Assembly: GCA_016204605.1 (NCBI GenBank)
Contig: JACQKK010000055.1
Coordinates: forward strand, 1-45,723
Direction of reading: 5' to 3'
Length of the DNA stretch: 45,723 bases
From: Candidatus Lambdaproteobacteria bacterium
GTDB taxonomy: Bacteria > SAR324 > JACQKK01
Position 1 is the first letter of the stretch; each line of letters opens with the position of its first letter. The notes under the pieces are model-generated. The model did no database searches and was not told the origin of the DNA. It saw only the letters and a list, made by a program, of their open reading frames with translations. Of the stretch, positions 1-7,523 are shown piece by piece. The position numbers and the translations under genes were made by a program.

Positions 1-1
1 C

Positions 2-451
2 CCGGCGCTGGTGGAGCGGCTGCACGCGCTGCACATCGCCGCCGTGACGGGCAGCTTCGAGTTCCCCGCCGCCCATGGGGCGCTGCTGGAGCGGTTGCGG
101 CGGCGCTACCGGCTGGCGCTCTTCTCCAACTTCGACTATGCTCCCGCCCTTGGGCGGCTGCTGCACGCCAACGGCCTCACCGGCCAACTCGACCCGATCG
201 TGATCTCGGCGGAGATCGGCTTCCGCAAGCCGGGCCGCGCCGCGTTCGAGCGGGCGCTGGCGCTGGCGGGCCACCCCGTCGCCGAGGTGCTGCTGGTGGG
301 CGACTCGCTGGAGGAGGACGTGGCCGGCGCCCTGGCCTTCGGGCTGGACGTGGCCTGGGTCAACCCGCGAGGGGCCGAGCCCCCGCCCGATCACCGCCCG
401 ACGTACTCGCTCGAGCGCCTGGAGGGGCTGGAGACGTTGCTCGGGCGCTGA
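2..451 (+). CDS. HAD-superfamily hydrolase, C-terminal part (5' truncated by window edge)
   Basis: The reading frame is open from the first bases of the window, so the gene starts upstream; the GTG at position 11 is probably internal. What remains is the core of a haloacid-dehalogenase-like phosphatase. LFSNFD carries the motif II Ser, FRKPG the motif III Lys, and GDSLEEDVAGA the acidic motif IV that binds Mg2+. Motif I (DxDxT) would lie in the missing part. Family members dephosphorylate small metabolites or dehalogenate haloacids; no substrate can be inferred. The layout (cap before FSN, then GDSLEEDVAGA, then a short tail) resembles the phosphoglycolate-phosphatase/2-haloacid-dehalogenase branch. 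The next gene starts 123 bases downstream on the same strand. Confidence 0.8.
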   Translation, partial: PALVERLHALHIAAVTGSFEFPAAHGALLERLRRRYRLALFSNFDYAPALGRLLHANGLTGQLDPIVISAEIGFRKPGRAAFERALALAGHPVAEVLLVGDSLEEDVAGALAFGLDVAWVNPRGAEPPPDHRPTYSLERLEGLETLLGR

Positions 452-574
452 TCCGCCGCGCCGGTGTGGCGCAGGTGGGGCGTGTCGCCGGGCGTCGCGC
501 GCGATGTGTTACGCGCCGTCGCCGCTCGCGGGCGCGCGCGGGCGATCACGAATTCCGGAAGCGAGCCAACCGCC

Positions 575-1975
575 ATGACCATGGTCGTCAGCAAGAAGCT
601 GCGCATCTTCTTCCGGATCGAAGGGGAAAAGGGCGCCTACCTGCTGCTCCATCACGGGCTGTTCGGCTCCCATCAGGATTGGTACGAGGCGGGCTACGTG
701 GACGCCCTGGCCCCCGACTTCCGCCTGATCATTCCCGACGCCCGGGGCCATGGCCGGAGCGACAGGCCGGCCGACCCCGCGCAGTATGATCTGCCGCTGT
801 TCGCCGAAGACCTGATCGAGATCCTGGACGGGCTGCAGGTCAACAACACCCACGTGCTCGGCTATTCGCTGGGGGCGCTGGTGGGGTTCGACCTGCTGGC
901 GCGCTTTCCCCAGCGGGTGCGCATCGCGATCCTGGGCGGCGAGGCACCGGTAGTCACCCCCGCGGCCCAGGCCGCCTGGCGCACCTGGAGCCTGGAGTGG
1001 CAGGAGCAGGGGATGGCCGAGGCGCTGGCCCACCTGCACCAGTCCGGCGCGCTCGCCCGCGTGCCCGCCGAGAGCCGCGAGGAGGGGTGGGGCGTGGCGG
1101 CGGGCGCGCTGCTGCAGGCGATGGCCGCCTGGGCGCTGCCCCCCGCGGATGTGCGCATCAACGTGCAATCGCCCCTGACGCTGTTCGGCGGAGAGCGGGA
1201 CCCCGTGCTGGAGCGGGTGATCCAGGCCTGCCGGCGCGTCCCGCGGGCCCGCTTCGCCTCGCTCCCCGGTCTCGACCACGCCCAGGCGCTCTGGCAGAAG
1301 GAAGCGCTGCTGGCGCAGGTGGTGCAGTTGCTCAAGAGCGGTCCGCGCACGGGCGGCAGGCCCGGCCCGTCCGCGCCCCGGGCGGCCGCGGAGCGTCGCG
1401 ACCGCCACGGCGTCGGGGCGGAGCCGGGCGGTGACGTCGGCGGTGGGCCCGGCGCCGGAGCGGGAGCGGCCGAAGCCGTTCCCACCGGGGAGCCGGAACC
1501 GGAAGCTGCGCTGGCCCCGCCGGAGGCCGATCGGCCGGCCGGGGCCGGGCAGGAGCAGGCGCCCGAGGGCGTCCAGCCGCCCGCCAGTGGGAGCGAACCC
1601 CTGCCTGACGGGTCGGCCGTCGCTGCTTCCCCGGCTGCGCCCGCCGCCCCGGCCAGCCCGGAGCCCCAGCGGCCGGAGCCCCAGCGGCCGGAGCCCGTGC
1701 GCCCGGAGCCCTTGGGGCCAGAGCCCGCGGGCCAGGAGCCGGCACCCCGGCCCCGTCGGGAGTCGCGCTTCCGCCGGCATGACCGCAGGCGCGGCCGGCG
1801 GGGGGCCGGAGAGTCGCCCCGGGGAGCGCCTGGCGCAGGGTCTGGTGCGGGGACAGGGGCAGCGCCGACCCCAGGCGGCCCGCCCCAGGACGGCGAGACG
1901 ACGCGCGAGCCGCCCGCCGCCTCCGGCGAAGGGGGCGCGCCGCCGCCGGACGGGGCCGACAGGGAATCGGGTTGA
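575..1975 (+). CDS. alpha/beta-hydrolase with ~200-residue disordered tail
   Basis: The first ~260 residues are a complete alpha/beta-hydrolase fold. HHGLFGS is the oxyanion-hole loop, PDARGHGRSD a conserved loop, GYSLGA the nucleophile elbow with Ser, FGGERDP carries the acid and GLDHAQ the His. Such enzymes hydrolyse esters, lactones or related bonds; the substrate is unknown. The ATG at 575 (residues MTMVVSKK) is chosen because it immediately precedes the first beta strand; an upstream in-frame ATG at 464 would add 37 low-complexity residues. After the hydrolase domain come ~200 residues rich in Pro, Glu, Gly, Ala and Arg, including pentapeptides of the PEPQR type encoded by a 15-bp minisatellite. 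The tail is predicted to be unstructured. A second ATG six bases downstream (581) is equally possible. Confidence 0.8.
   Translation: MTMVVSKKLRIFFRIEGEKGAYLLLHHGLFGSHQDWYEAGYVDALAPDFRLIIPDARGHGRSDRPADPAQYDLPLFAEDLIEILDGLQVNNTHVLGYSLGALVGFDLLARFPQRVRIAILGGEAPVVTPAAQAAWRTWSLEWQEQGMAEALAHLHQSGALARVPAESREEGWGVAAGALLQAMAAWALPPADVRINVQSPLTLFGGERDPVLERVIQACRRVPRARFASLPGLDHAQALWQKEALLAQVVQLLKSGPRTGGRPGPSAPRAAAERRDRHGVGAEPGGDVGGGPGAGAGAAEAVPTGEPEPEAALAPPEADRPAGAGQEQAPEGVQPPASGSEPLPDGSAVAASPAAPAAPASPEPQRPEPQRPEPVRPEPLGPEPAGQEPAPRPRRESRFRRHDRRRGRRGAGESPRGAPGAGSGAGTGAAPTPGGPPQDGETTREPPAASGEGGAPPPDGADRESG
1659..1740 (+). repeat. 15-bp tandem minisatellite inside the hydrolase tail
   Basis: About 5.4 head-to-tail copies of a 15-bp unit (CGGAGCCCCAGCGGC and variants) start at 1659, 1674, 1689, 1704, 1719 and 1734. 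The first two copies are identical and later ones diverge. Because the unit is a multiple of three it keeps frame and encodes a PEPxR/PEPxG pentapeptide ladder. Confidence 0.85.
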
Positions 1976-2011
1976 GACGGGGAGGTGGGAGCCGCGAGCC
2001 GTCGAACGGCG

Positions 2012-2662
2012 TCAGACGCCGCCCATGTGCTTGACGCGCTCTTCGGGGGACACGATCTGGTTGATGCGGCAGCCGAACTTCTCATTCACCACGACCACCT
2101 CGCCCTTGGCGATCAGCTTGCCGTTGATGAGGAAGTCCAGCTCCTCGCCCACCAGCCGGTGCAGCTCGATCACGGAGCCTTGACCGAGCGTCAGCAGGTC
2201 CGAGACGAGCATCCGCGCCCGCCCCACCTCGAACGTGACGTCGAGCTTCACATCGAGCAGGAAGTCGAGGTTGACCGCGTCGCCCGCGACCGCCGGCACC
2301 GCTCGTCGCGCGCCCGCCGGGGCAGGGGCCGCGGCGGGGGCCGGAGCCCCGGGCTCCTCCTCGGCCGCCAGGCCGCCTTCGAGCTTGCTCAGGTCGTCAT
2401 CGAGCCCCAGCGATTCGCCGGCGCCGGCGGCGCCTTCTCCGCCGCCTTCCATGATCGACTTGAGGTCGTCGTCGAGCGACAAGCCCCCACCCTCGCCGGC
2501 CTCCTCGGCCTTGTCGCCGCCGCCGAGCGCGGCCAGCTCCTTGTCGAGCGAAAGTTCGTCGCCGCCCTCGGCACTGCCCGCGTCGGCCGCGTCTGCGGCA
2601 GGTTCCAGGCTGAGATCCTTCTCGAGATCCTGCAGGTCCTTGTCGAGATCGAGTTCGGCCAT
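2012..2662 (-). CDS. fliN: FliN-type flagellar motor switch protein with repeat-rich acidic N-terminus
   Basis: The C-terminal ~85 residues are a SpoA/FliN domain (NLDFLLDVKLDVTFEVG, then GSVIELHRLVGE, INGKLIAKGEVVVVNEKFG). FliN forms the C-ring of the flagellar switch with FliM and FliG. The ~125-residue N-terminal part is acidic and holds four spaced copies of an amphipathic L-D-x-D/E-L motif (LDLDKDLQDL, LSLDKELAAL, LSLDDDLKSI, LGLDDDLSKL) joined by Gly/Ala/Glu linkers. At 216 residues it is longer than usual (about 100-150). The start is supported by CGGAG a few bases upstream. It lies 157 bases after dnaB on the same strand, far from the flagellar cluster at 22-25 kb, which has its own FliN. 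It could act as FliN, FliY-like, or as an adaptor binding several copies of one partner. Confidence 0.87.
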   Translation of the reverse strand: MAELDLDKDLQDLEKDLSLEPAADAADAGSAEGGDELSLDKELAALGGGDKAEEAGEGGGLSLDDDLKSIMEGGGEGAAGAGESLGLDDDLSKLEGGLAAEEEPGAPAPAAAPAPAGARRAVPAVAGDAVNLDFLLDVKLDVTFEVGRARMLVSDLLTLGQGSVIELHRLVGEELDFLINGKLIAKGEVVVVNEKFGCRINQIVSPEERVKHMGGV

Positions 2663-2739
2663 GGGGTTCTCCGGGATCGAATCCGTCGGACGCGGTCGTT
2701 CAGTGCTGCCGGGCGCGGCCCGCCCGCGGGCAGGGCGAC

Positions 2740-2759
2740 CCTTGCTCCGTCATGCAAGG
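2740..2759 (-). other. small hairpin between dnaB and fliN
   Basis: CCTTGC and GCAAGG form a 6-bp stem with an 8-base loop in the 157-base gap between dnaB and the FliN paralogue. No T-run follows in the direction of transcription, so it is not a classical terminator. It could be a processing or pausing site that uncouples fliN from the upstream housekeeping operon. Confidence 0.3.
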
Positions 2760-2819
2760 AGAACGCCGCACCCGCGCCGCTCACTTCCCGCGGCGGGGCC
2801 ATGCCCTGCGGCCGCCGCG

Positions 2820-4187
2820 CTAATTGTACCGCTCGCCTTGATCCGATTGAAGTTCCAGGGCCGCGAACTTGGTGAACATGGAGATGAAGGCGAGCCGGAT
2901 CGGGCGGGTGGTGATGGGGCCGTTGCGGTGCTTGCGGATGTGCACCTCGGCGATTCCCGCATCCTCCGTATCGGCATTGTAGACTTCGTCGCGATAGATC
3001 ACCATCACCAGGTCGGCGTCCTGCTCGATGGAGCCCGACTCGCGCAGGTCGGAGAGCAGCGGACGCTTGTCGGCGCGGCTCTCCAGCGCCCGGTTGAGCT
3101 GGGCGCAGACCAGCACGGGCACGTCCAGCTCCTTGGCCACGGCCTTGAGCCCGCGCGAAATCTCCGCGATCTCCTGCTCGCGGTTGTCGGTGCGGCGGCC
3201 GGCCCGCATGAGCTGGAGGTAATCCACCACGATCATGCCCAGCCCGTGCTCGGCCTGGATGCGCCGGCACACGGCCTTCAGGGCGGGCGGCGTGATCTCG
3301 GCGGTCTCGTCGATGAAGACGCTCGCCTCGGAAAGCTCGCCGGCCGCCTGGGCGAGCTTGTCCCAATCGAACTCGTCCAGGTTGCCGACGCGCAGCTTGT
3401 GGCTATCCACCCGCGCCTGGGCGCAGAGCAGCCGCAGCGCGAGCTGCTGCTTGGACATCTCCAGGCTGAACACGGCCACCGGCACCTTGCGCCGCAGGGC
3501 GACGTGCTGGGCGATGTTCATTACGAACGAGGTCTTGCCCATCGAGGGCCGCGCCGCCACGATGATGAGGTCGGAAGGCTGGAGGCCGTTGGTGACGCGA
3601 TCCAGCTCCTTGAAGCCGGTCGGCAGCCCGCTCAGGCCGTCGATGGTCTCCTGGCTGGCTTCGAGCTTGCCGAACTGCTCGTAGAGCAGGTCCTTGAGCA
3701 GGCTGAAGCGCTGGCGGGTGGCCTGGGTGGCCAGCTCCTGGAAGACGTTCTCCGCCCGCTGGATCAGCCCCTCGACATCCTCAGGCGATTCGCGCCCCTT
3801 CGAGGCGATCTCCATGGCGGTGTCGATCAGGGTGCGCAGGCGGTGCTTTTCCAGCACGATCTGCGCATAGACCATCACGTTGGAGGCGACCGGGGTCAGG
3901 TCCACCAGCTCGGCGATGTAGGCGAGGCCGCCAACTTTCTCGAGCTGGTTCTTCGCGCGCAGGTGGTAGCCCAGCGTGATCTCGTCGATCGGCTCGCTGC
4001 GGTCGGCCAGGTCGAGCATGGCCTGGAACAGCTCGCGGTGGGCCGCGGAGAAGAAGTGCTCGGGCCGCAGCAGCTCCCGCGCTTCCAGCAGGGCGTCGTT
4101 GGCGTGGATGATGGCGCCGAGCACGCCCTGCTCGGCTTCCTTGTCGTGGGGCAGCAGCGTCGGGGACGATGTGGTCGGCTCCCTCAC
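2820..4187 (-). CDS. dnaB: replicative DNA helicase DnaB
   Basis: Hexameric 5'-3' helicase that unwinds DNA at the replication fork and recruits primase. The N-terminal domain begins LPHDKEAEQGVLGA, the usual DnaB opening. The RecA-like domain has Walker A ARPSMGKTS near residue 214, the MSKQQLALR segment, Walker B MIVVDYLQL near 320, and the LLSDLRESGSIEQDAD region with the arginine-finger neighbourhood. With the GTG start at 4187 the protein is 455 residues, normal for the family; GAGGG lies five bases before this GTG. Longer upstream in-frame extension to 4292 is arginine-rich and unlike DnaB. It is the sixth gene of the rplY-pth-rpsF-rpsR-rplI-dnaB series, a conserved arrangement. No intein is visible. 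Confidence 0.95.
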   Translation of the reverse strand: MREPTTSSPTLLPHDKEAEQGVLGAIIHANDALLEARELLRPEHFFSAAHRELFQAMLDLADRSEPIDEITLGYHLRAKNQLEKVGGLAYIAELVDLTPVASNVMVYAQIVLEKHRLRTLIDTAMEIASKGRESPEDVEGLIQRAENVFQELATQATRQRFSLLKDLLYEQFGKLEASQETIDGLSGLPTGFKELDRVTNGLQPSDLIIVAARPSMGKTSFVMNIAQHVALRRKVPVAVFSLEMSKQQLALRLLCAQARVDSHKLRVGNLDEFDWDKLAQAAGELSEASVFIDETAEITPPALKAVCRRIQAEHGLGMIVVDYLQLMRAGRRTDNREQEIAEISRGLKAVAKELDVPVLVCAQLNRALESRADKRPLLSDLRESGSIEQDADLVMVIYRDEVYNADTEDAGIAEVHIRKHRNGPITTRPIRLAFISMFTKFAALELQSDQGERYN

Positions 4188-4357
4188 GGCGACCCTCGGG
4201 GCTGGGAGAGGGGATCGAGCGCCAAGGAGCCGGGAGCGACGCCGCCGACTCCCTGGCGGCACGGCGCAAGCAGCCACGGCGCGCGCCGGCACGGTGCGGA
4301 GTAGGCACGGTGCGGGGCGACCCCGGCACCGTCCTGACGCGCCTCGCGCGGCGCGTC

Positions 4358-4969
4358 CTAGGCGGGGGTCGTCTCGCCCACCGCCTCGGGCGCAGGCGCC
4401 ACACCTTCCGCGGTGCCGGCGGCGGGGGCTGCGCCTCCTTCCGCCGGAGCCGCGCCTTGCGCTGGGGCTCCGCCTTCCGCCGCGGCTGCGCCCTCGGCCG
4501 GAGCGCCTTCCGCCGGGGCCGTCACGAGCACGGCCTCGACGCGGACGTTGATATCGACCTTGACATCGGTGTGCAGCCGCACCGTGACCGCGTGGGTGCC
4601 CACCGACTTGATCGGCTCGTGCAGGATGATCGCCTTCCGGTCCAGCTGGTAGCCCTTCTCGGCCAGCACGGCCTGCAAGTCGCGGTTGGTCACCGAGCCG
4701 AACAGCCGCCCGCCGGGGCCAGCCTTGGCCTTGACGGTGAACTCGACCTGGGAGAAGCGCTCCGCTTCGGACCTGGCCGCGGCGATGTCCTCCGCGCGCA
4801 GTTGCTCGAGCTTGCGGCGCCGGTGTTGCAGCTCCCGGGCGTTCTGGGTGGTCGCAGCGATGGCGAGTCCGCGCGGCAGCAGAAAGTTGCGGGCAAAGCC
4901 GTCCTTCACGTGGACTTCATCGCCCAGCAGCCCCAGATGCGGGACGTTCTGGGTCAGGATCACTTGCAT
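4358..4969 (-). CDS. rplI: 50S ribosomal protein L9 with Ala/Glu-rich C-terminal extension
   Basis: L9 binds domain V of 23S rRNA at the base of the L1 stalk. The start MQVILTQNVPHLGLLGD and the LLPRGLA segment are typical of the N-terminal rRNA-binding domain. A long connecting helix follows, then the C-terminal domain (GGRLFGSVTNRDL, HAVTVRLH). The canonical protein ends after about 150 residues; here another ~53 residues follow, made almost only of Ala, Glu, Gly and Pro with PAEGA-like repeats. The total is 203 residues. The gene lies 112 bases after rpsR and 170 bases before dnaB, in the same transcriptional direction. Confidence 0.95.
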   Translation of the reverse strand: MQVILTQNVPHLGLLGDEVHVKDGFARNFLLPRGLAIAATTQNARELQHRRRKLEQLRAEDIAAARSEAERFSQVEFTVKAKAGPGGRLFGSVTNRDLQAVLAEKGYQLDRKAIILHEPIKSVGTHAVTVRLHTDVKVDINVRVEAVLVTAPAEGAPAEGAAAAEGGAPAQGAAPAEGGAAPAAGTAEGVAPAPEAVGETTPA

Positions 4970-4994
4970 GGCGTTCCTCGTCACGTTCACGCGC

Positions 4995-5011
4995 CGCGCC
5001 TGCTTGGCGCG
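4995..5011 (-). other. short hairpin in the rpsR-rplI gap
   Basis: CGCGCC and GGCGCG form a 6-bp stem with a TGCTT loop, 26 bases before the rplI start. Together with the larger hairpin nearby it may shape the leader of rplI mRNA. No T-run is present. Confidence 0.3.
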
Positions 5012-5042
5012 CGCGGGCGTTCGCCTGGGCGGCACCGGCTCG

Positions 5043-5070
5043 CCCGCTGCCCGGTCACGAGGGCAGCGGG
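5043..5070 (-). other. 10-bp perfect hairpin directly after rpsR
   Basis: CCCGCTGCCC and GGGCAGCGGG form a perfect 10-bp GC-rich stem with an 8-base loop, 11 bases past the rpsR stop codon on the minus strand. No T-run follows, and rplI and dnaB continue in the same direction. A partial terminator, mRNA 3'-end stabiliser or processing site that sets the S18:L9/DnaB ratio is more likely than full termination. Confidence 0.5.
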
Positions 5071-5081
5071 CGGGGCCGCGC

Positions 5082-5354
5082 TCAATCCTGCGGCACGTAG
5101 CCTTCGGAGAACGAGAGCAGGGCGATGCCGCGCGCACGCTTGATCGCCAGGGTCAGCGCCCGCTGGGTCTGGGCCGTGTTCCCGGAGATGCGGCGCGGGA
5201 CGATCCGTCCCCGCTCGGTGATGTACTGCTTCAGCAGCTCGACGTCCTTGAACGGCACCTCGGGGAGCGCATTCAGCTCGGAAGTCTTGCGCCGCGGAAA
5301 GATGATCCTGTTGCCGATGCCGCGGCGTCGGGTCGCGCTCCGTGCTTTCGCCAT
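5082..5354 (-). CDS. rpsR: 30S ribosomal protein S18
   Basis: S18 binds with S6 to the central domain of 16S rRNA in the platform of the small subunit. The 90-residue product has the family core [25 protein letters not shown] followed by [18 protein letters not shown] basic N-terminus ([10 protein letters not shown]) replaces the Cys-rich zinc-binding N-terminus of some species. Only 7 bases separate it from rpsF upstream, as is usual for this pair, so the two are almost certainly co-transcribed. Confidence 0.96.
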   Translation of the reverse strand: MAKARSATRRRGIGNRIIFPRRKTSELNALPEVPFKDVELLKQYITERGRIVPRRISGNTAQTQRALTLAIKRARGIALLSFSEGYVPQD

Positions 5355-5361
5355 CGTCGCC

Positions 5362-5718
5362 TCACTCGCTCTTCAGTTTGTAGACCGCGCCTTCGGTGCG
5401 CAGGCGCTCGAACTTCTGCTGCTCGGCCTCCAGGTCGTCGATGGCGACCGTGAGCCACTTCAACACGCTCTCGTCGTAGCGGTACTGGGTCTCCAGCGCC
5501 TGCAAGGCGTCCGGCGACCGGTCGAGATAGAACAGGTGGTAGATGCCGTAGTCCCGTTTCTTGACGGGATAGGCCAGTTTGCGCCGGCCCCAGCTGGTCT
5601 CGTGCACCACCTTGCCCCCCTTGGCCCCCACCGTATCGCGGAACTTCTGCAAGACGGTCTTCTGGGCCTCTTCGGAGGCGTTCGGATCGAGAATGAAGAT
5701 GGATTCGTAACCCTGCAT
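5362..5718 (-). CDS. rpsF: 30S ribosomal protein S6
   Basis: S6 is the S18 partner in the 30S platform. The sequence begins [15 protein letters not shown] and contains [22 protein letters not shown], the conserved segment that includes the strand contacting S18 and rRNA. At 118 residues it is in the normal range, ending in a short charged tail. It lies 112 bases after pth and 7 bases before rpsR, all on the minus strand. Confidence 0.96.
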   Translation of the reverse strand: MQGYESIFILDPNASEEAQKTVLQKFRDTVGAKGGKVVHETSWGRRKLAYPVKKRDYGIYHLFYLDRSPDALQALETQYRYDESVLKWLTVAIDDLEAEQQKFERLRTEGAVYKLKSE

Positions 5719-5830
5719 GAGGAACCGTAGCCCGAGTCACTGCCGAGGGGCGGGCCCGAGGGGCGCCGCCGGCCGAAAGATCACCATACCCTGTGGCGCG
5801 CGCCGGCGCCACCGCGTCGTGCCCCGCCGC

Positions 5831-6397
5831 TCACGGCGAGCTCCAGTCCTCGAAGGCCGCCGAGTCGATGTAGCGGGCCGCGACGGTGGCCGCCAGCTCG
5901 ACGGCTTCGGCCAACTGCGCCTCCTCGTCGGCGCTCGCGCCCAGCACGTGAGCCAGCACCGAGCCCCCCGGCTTCGGGCGGCCGATGCCGATCCGGATGC
6001 GCTTGAACGCCGAGGTGCCGAGGGTCTCGATGATCGAGCGCAGCCCCTTGTGGCCGCCGTCGCTGCCCTGGCTGCGCGCCCGCACCTTTCCCAGCGGCAG
6101 GTCCAGATCGTCGACCACCACCAGGCATTCCGCCGGATCGATCTTGTAGAACCCGAGCAGCGCGGCGACGGCGCGCCCGCTCAGGTTCATGTAAGTCTGG
6201 GGCTTGGCGAGCAGGAACGCCTTGCCGCCGGCCATCCCGCGCGCCACGAGCGCGTTCGCTTTCCTGCTCCAGCTTTCGACCCCGTACCGCTGCGCCAGGC
6301 GATCCAGCACCATGAAGCCGAGGTTGTGGCGGGAGCGCTCATACTCCCTGCCGGGGTTACCCAGTCCCACCACCAGGATCATGCCGACCCGCCCCAT
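5831..6397 (-). CDS. pth: peptidyl-tRNA hydrolase
   Basis: Cleaves the ester bond of peptidyl-tRNAs released by drop-off, recycling tRNA in the cytoplasm. The family landmarks are all present: GLGNPG near the start, the catalytic His in SRHNLGF, the substrate-binding Asn in TYMNLSG, the Asp in VDDLDLPLG, and the GSDGGHKGLRSI loop. The length of 188 residues is typical. The start could be ATG at 6397, or ATG at 6382 (MILVVGLGNPG), which would remove only five residues and matches the family better; spacing to possible Shine-Dalgarno bases does not decide. It sits between rplY (64 bases upstream) and rpsF. Confidence 0.95.
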   Translation of the reverse strand: MGRVGMILVVGLGNPGREYERSRHNLGFMVLDRLAQRYGVESWSRKANALVARGMAGGKAFLLAKPQTYMNLSGRAVAALLGFYKIDPAECLVVVDDLDLPLGKVRARSQGSDGGHKGLRSIIETLGTSAFKRIRIGIGRPKPGGSVLAHVLGASADEEAQLAEAVELAATVAARYIDSAAFEDWSSP

Positions 6398-6461
6398 GTA
6401 GCGCCCGACCGCCCCCGCTCAGCCCGCAGCGAGCCCGGTCGCGACGAGGTCGTACCCGAGA

Positions 6462-7127
6462 TCAGGTCTTGGGGGCAGGCTCGGCCTTGGGCGCTTCCAC
6501 GCCGGGAGCAGCAGCGGCGGCGGGTGCCAACTCGGCGGCCACGACTGGGGCTTCGACCACTTCCTCCTTCATCTGCGCGGCGACCACGAACATAGTTTCG
6601 TCCGCGGCACTGAGCAGCCGCACCCCTTCGGGCATGGCCACGTCCTTGGCGTGGATGCTGCCGCCGATGGGCAGGGCCGTCACGTCGACGCCGATGAATT
6701 CCGGGATCGCCGTGGGCAGACACTCGATCGCCAGCTCGCGATGCACCGTCTGCAGGATGCCGCCCAGCCGCACCCCCGTGGCGACGCCCACCGGGCGCAC
6801 CTCCACGCTGACGTGGATCGTCTTCTTGATGTCGATCTCGTGGAAATCGACGTGGAGCAGCCGCGTGCCGAGCGCGTTCTTCTGCGCATCCTTCAGGATC
6901 ACGTGCTTGTCCCCGGCGCCCTCGCCCTGCACCCGCAGCCTGATCAGGCGCTCGCTGCCATGGAGCTGCTGCACCAGCTTGGAGACCGCCCGCTCGTCGA
7001 GCTTGATCACCATGGGCTCGTGCAGACCATACACGATGGCCGGCACCTCGCCCTGTCGCCGCAGCTTCCGCACCCGCCCCTTGCCCACCTCTCCGCGCGG
7101 CGTGGCCTCCAACATCAGTTCCGTCAT
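6462..7127 (-). CDS. rplY: 50S ribosomal protein L25/general stress protein Ctc
   Basis: Binds 5S rRNA. The N-terminal ~95 residues match the L25 domain (GKGRVRKLRRQGEVPAIVYG, then DKHVILKDAQ and LLHVDFHEID). They are followed by the C-terminal TL5/Ctc domain (IHVSVEVRPVG, CLPTAIPEFIGVDV, GGSIHAKDVAMPEGV). The two-domain 221-residue form is the Ctc type, not the short E. coli type. A ~25-residue Ala/Pro/Glu-rich tail ends the protein. ATG at 7127 is chosen because the family begins there; in-frame sequence up to 7367 is low complexity. It is the first gene of the minus-strand ribosomal/dnaB operon, with a candidate promoter about 140 bases upstream. Confidence 0.95.
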   Translation of the reverse strand: MTELMLEATPRGEVGKGRVRKLRRQGEVPAIVYGLHEPMVIKLDERAVSKLVQQLHGSERLIRLRVQGEGAGDKHVILKDAQKNALGTRLLHVDFHEIDIKKTIHVSVEVRPVGVATGVRLGGILQTVHRELAIECLPTAIPEFIGVDVTALPIGGSIHAKDVAMPEGVRLLSAADETMFVVAAQMKEEVVEAPVVAAELAPAAAAAPGVEAPKAEPAPKT

Positions 7128-7523
7128 GGCTCTCGATCCTCTCTCGCTGCGGCCGGCGGCGCCCCCCTTCCGCTCGGCGTGTCCAGGCCGCGGCATCCTT
7201 CGGCCCTGGTGGCCCGCACGCTCATGCACCCGGCCCGAACCCGGCTGCGGATCACTCGAAACTGTATAGATACGGCGTTCCGAGGCCGCGGTCAATGAAA
7301 TTCCGGATTCCACGTCGGCACCGCAGCGGGCAGCGGCGCCTGGTTTGGAACTTGCGGCCAGTTGCATGCCACGCCTCGTGGATCCGCGGGCGCTTGGGCG
7401 ACTCGGGCCATGCGCAAGACTGCACCCGGCCCTTGCCCACCGGCGCCGGATGCGGTAGCGCCTGTCGGGAATTCCCGCGGCGTGCGGGAGTCCCCCCTAT
7501 CGATCATCTGCCGGAGCGAGGCC
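7128..7523. other. divergent intergenic region between rplY and the SDR gene
   Basis: The 396 bases hold the candidate rplY promoter (7267-7295, minus). The rest is GC-rich and without coding signature beyond frames that extend rplY or the SDR upstream. No RNA gene, riboswitch or terminator is apparent. Any promoter for the rightward SDR was not recognised. Confidence 0.5.
7267..7295 (-). promoter_or_regulatory. candidate sigma-70-type promoter of the rplY-pth-rpsF-rpsR-rplI-dnaB operon
   Basis: On the minus strand TTGACC (7295-7290) is followed after exactly 17 bases by TATCTA (7272-7267). The -35 is a 5/6 match to consensus; the -10 matches well only in TAT. Transcription would begin near 7260, giving a 5' leader of about 130 bases before the rplY ATG. 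It is one of the few AT-rich spots in the 396-base gap. Confidence 0.45.

Noticed and set aside
1976..2011. Terminator between the convergent hydrolase and fliN genes
   Set aside because: Only a 5-bp stem (GCCGT/ACGGC) is seen in the 36-base gap, with no T-run on either strand; too weak to annotate.
2235..4304. A 689-codon plus-strand open frame opposite dnaB
   Set aside because: It is antisense to dnaB and fliN, with shadow-type composition and no recognisable motif.
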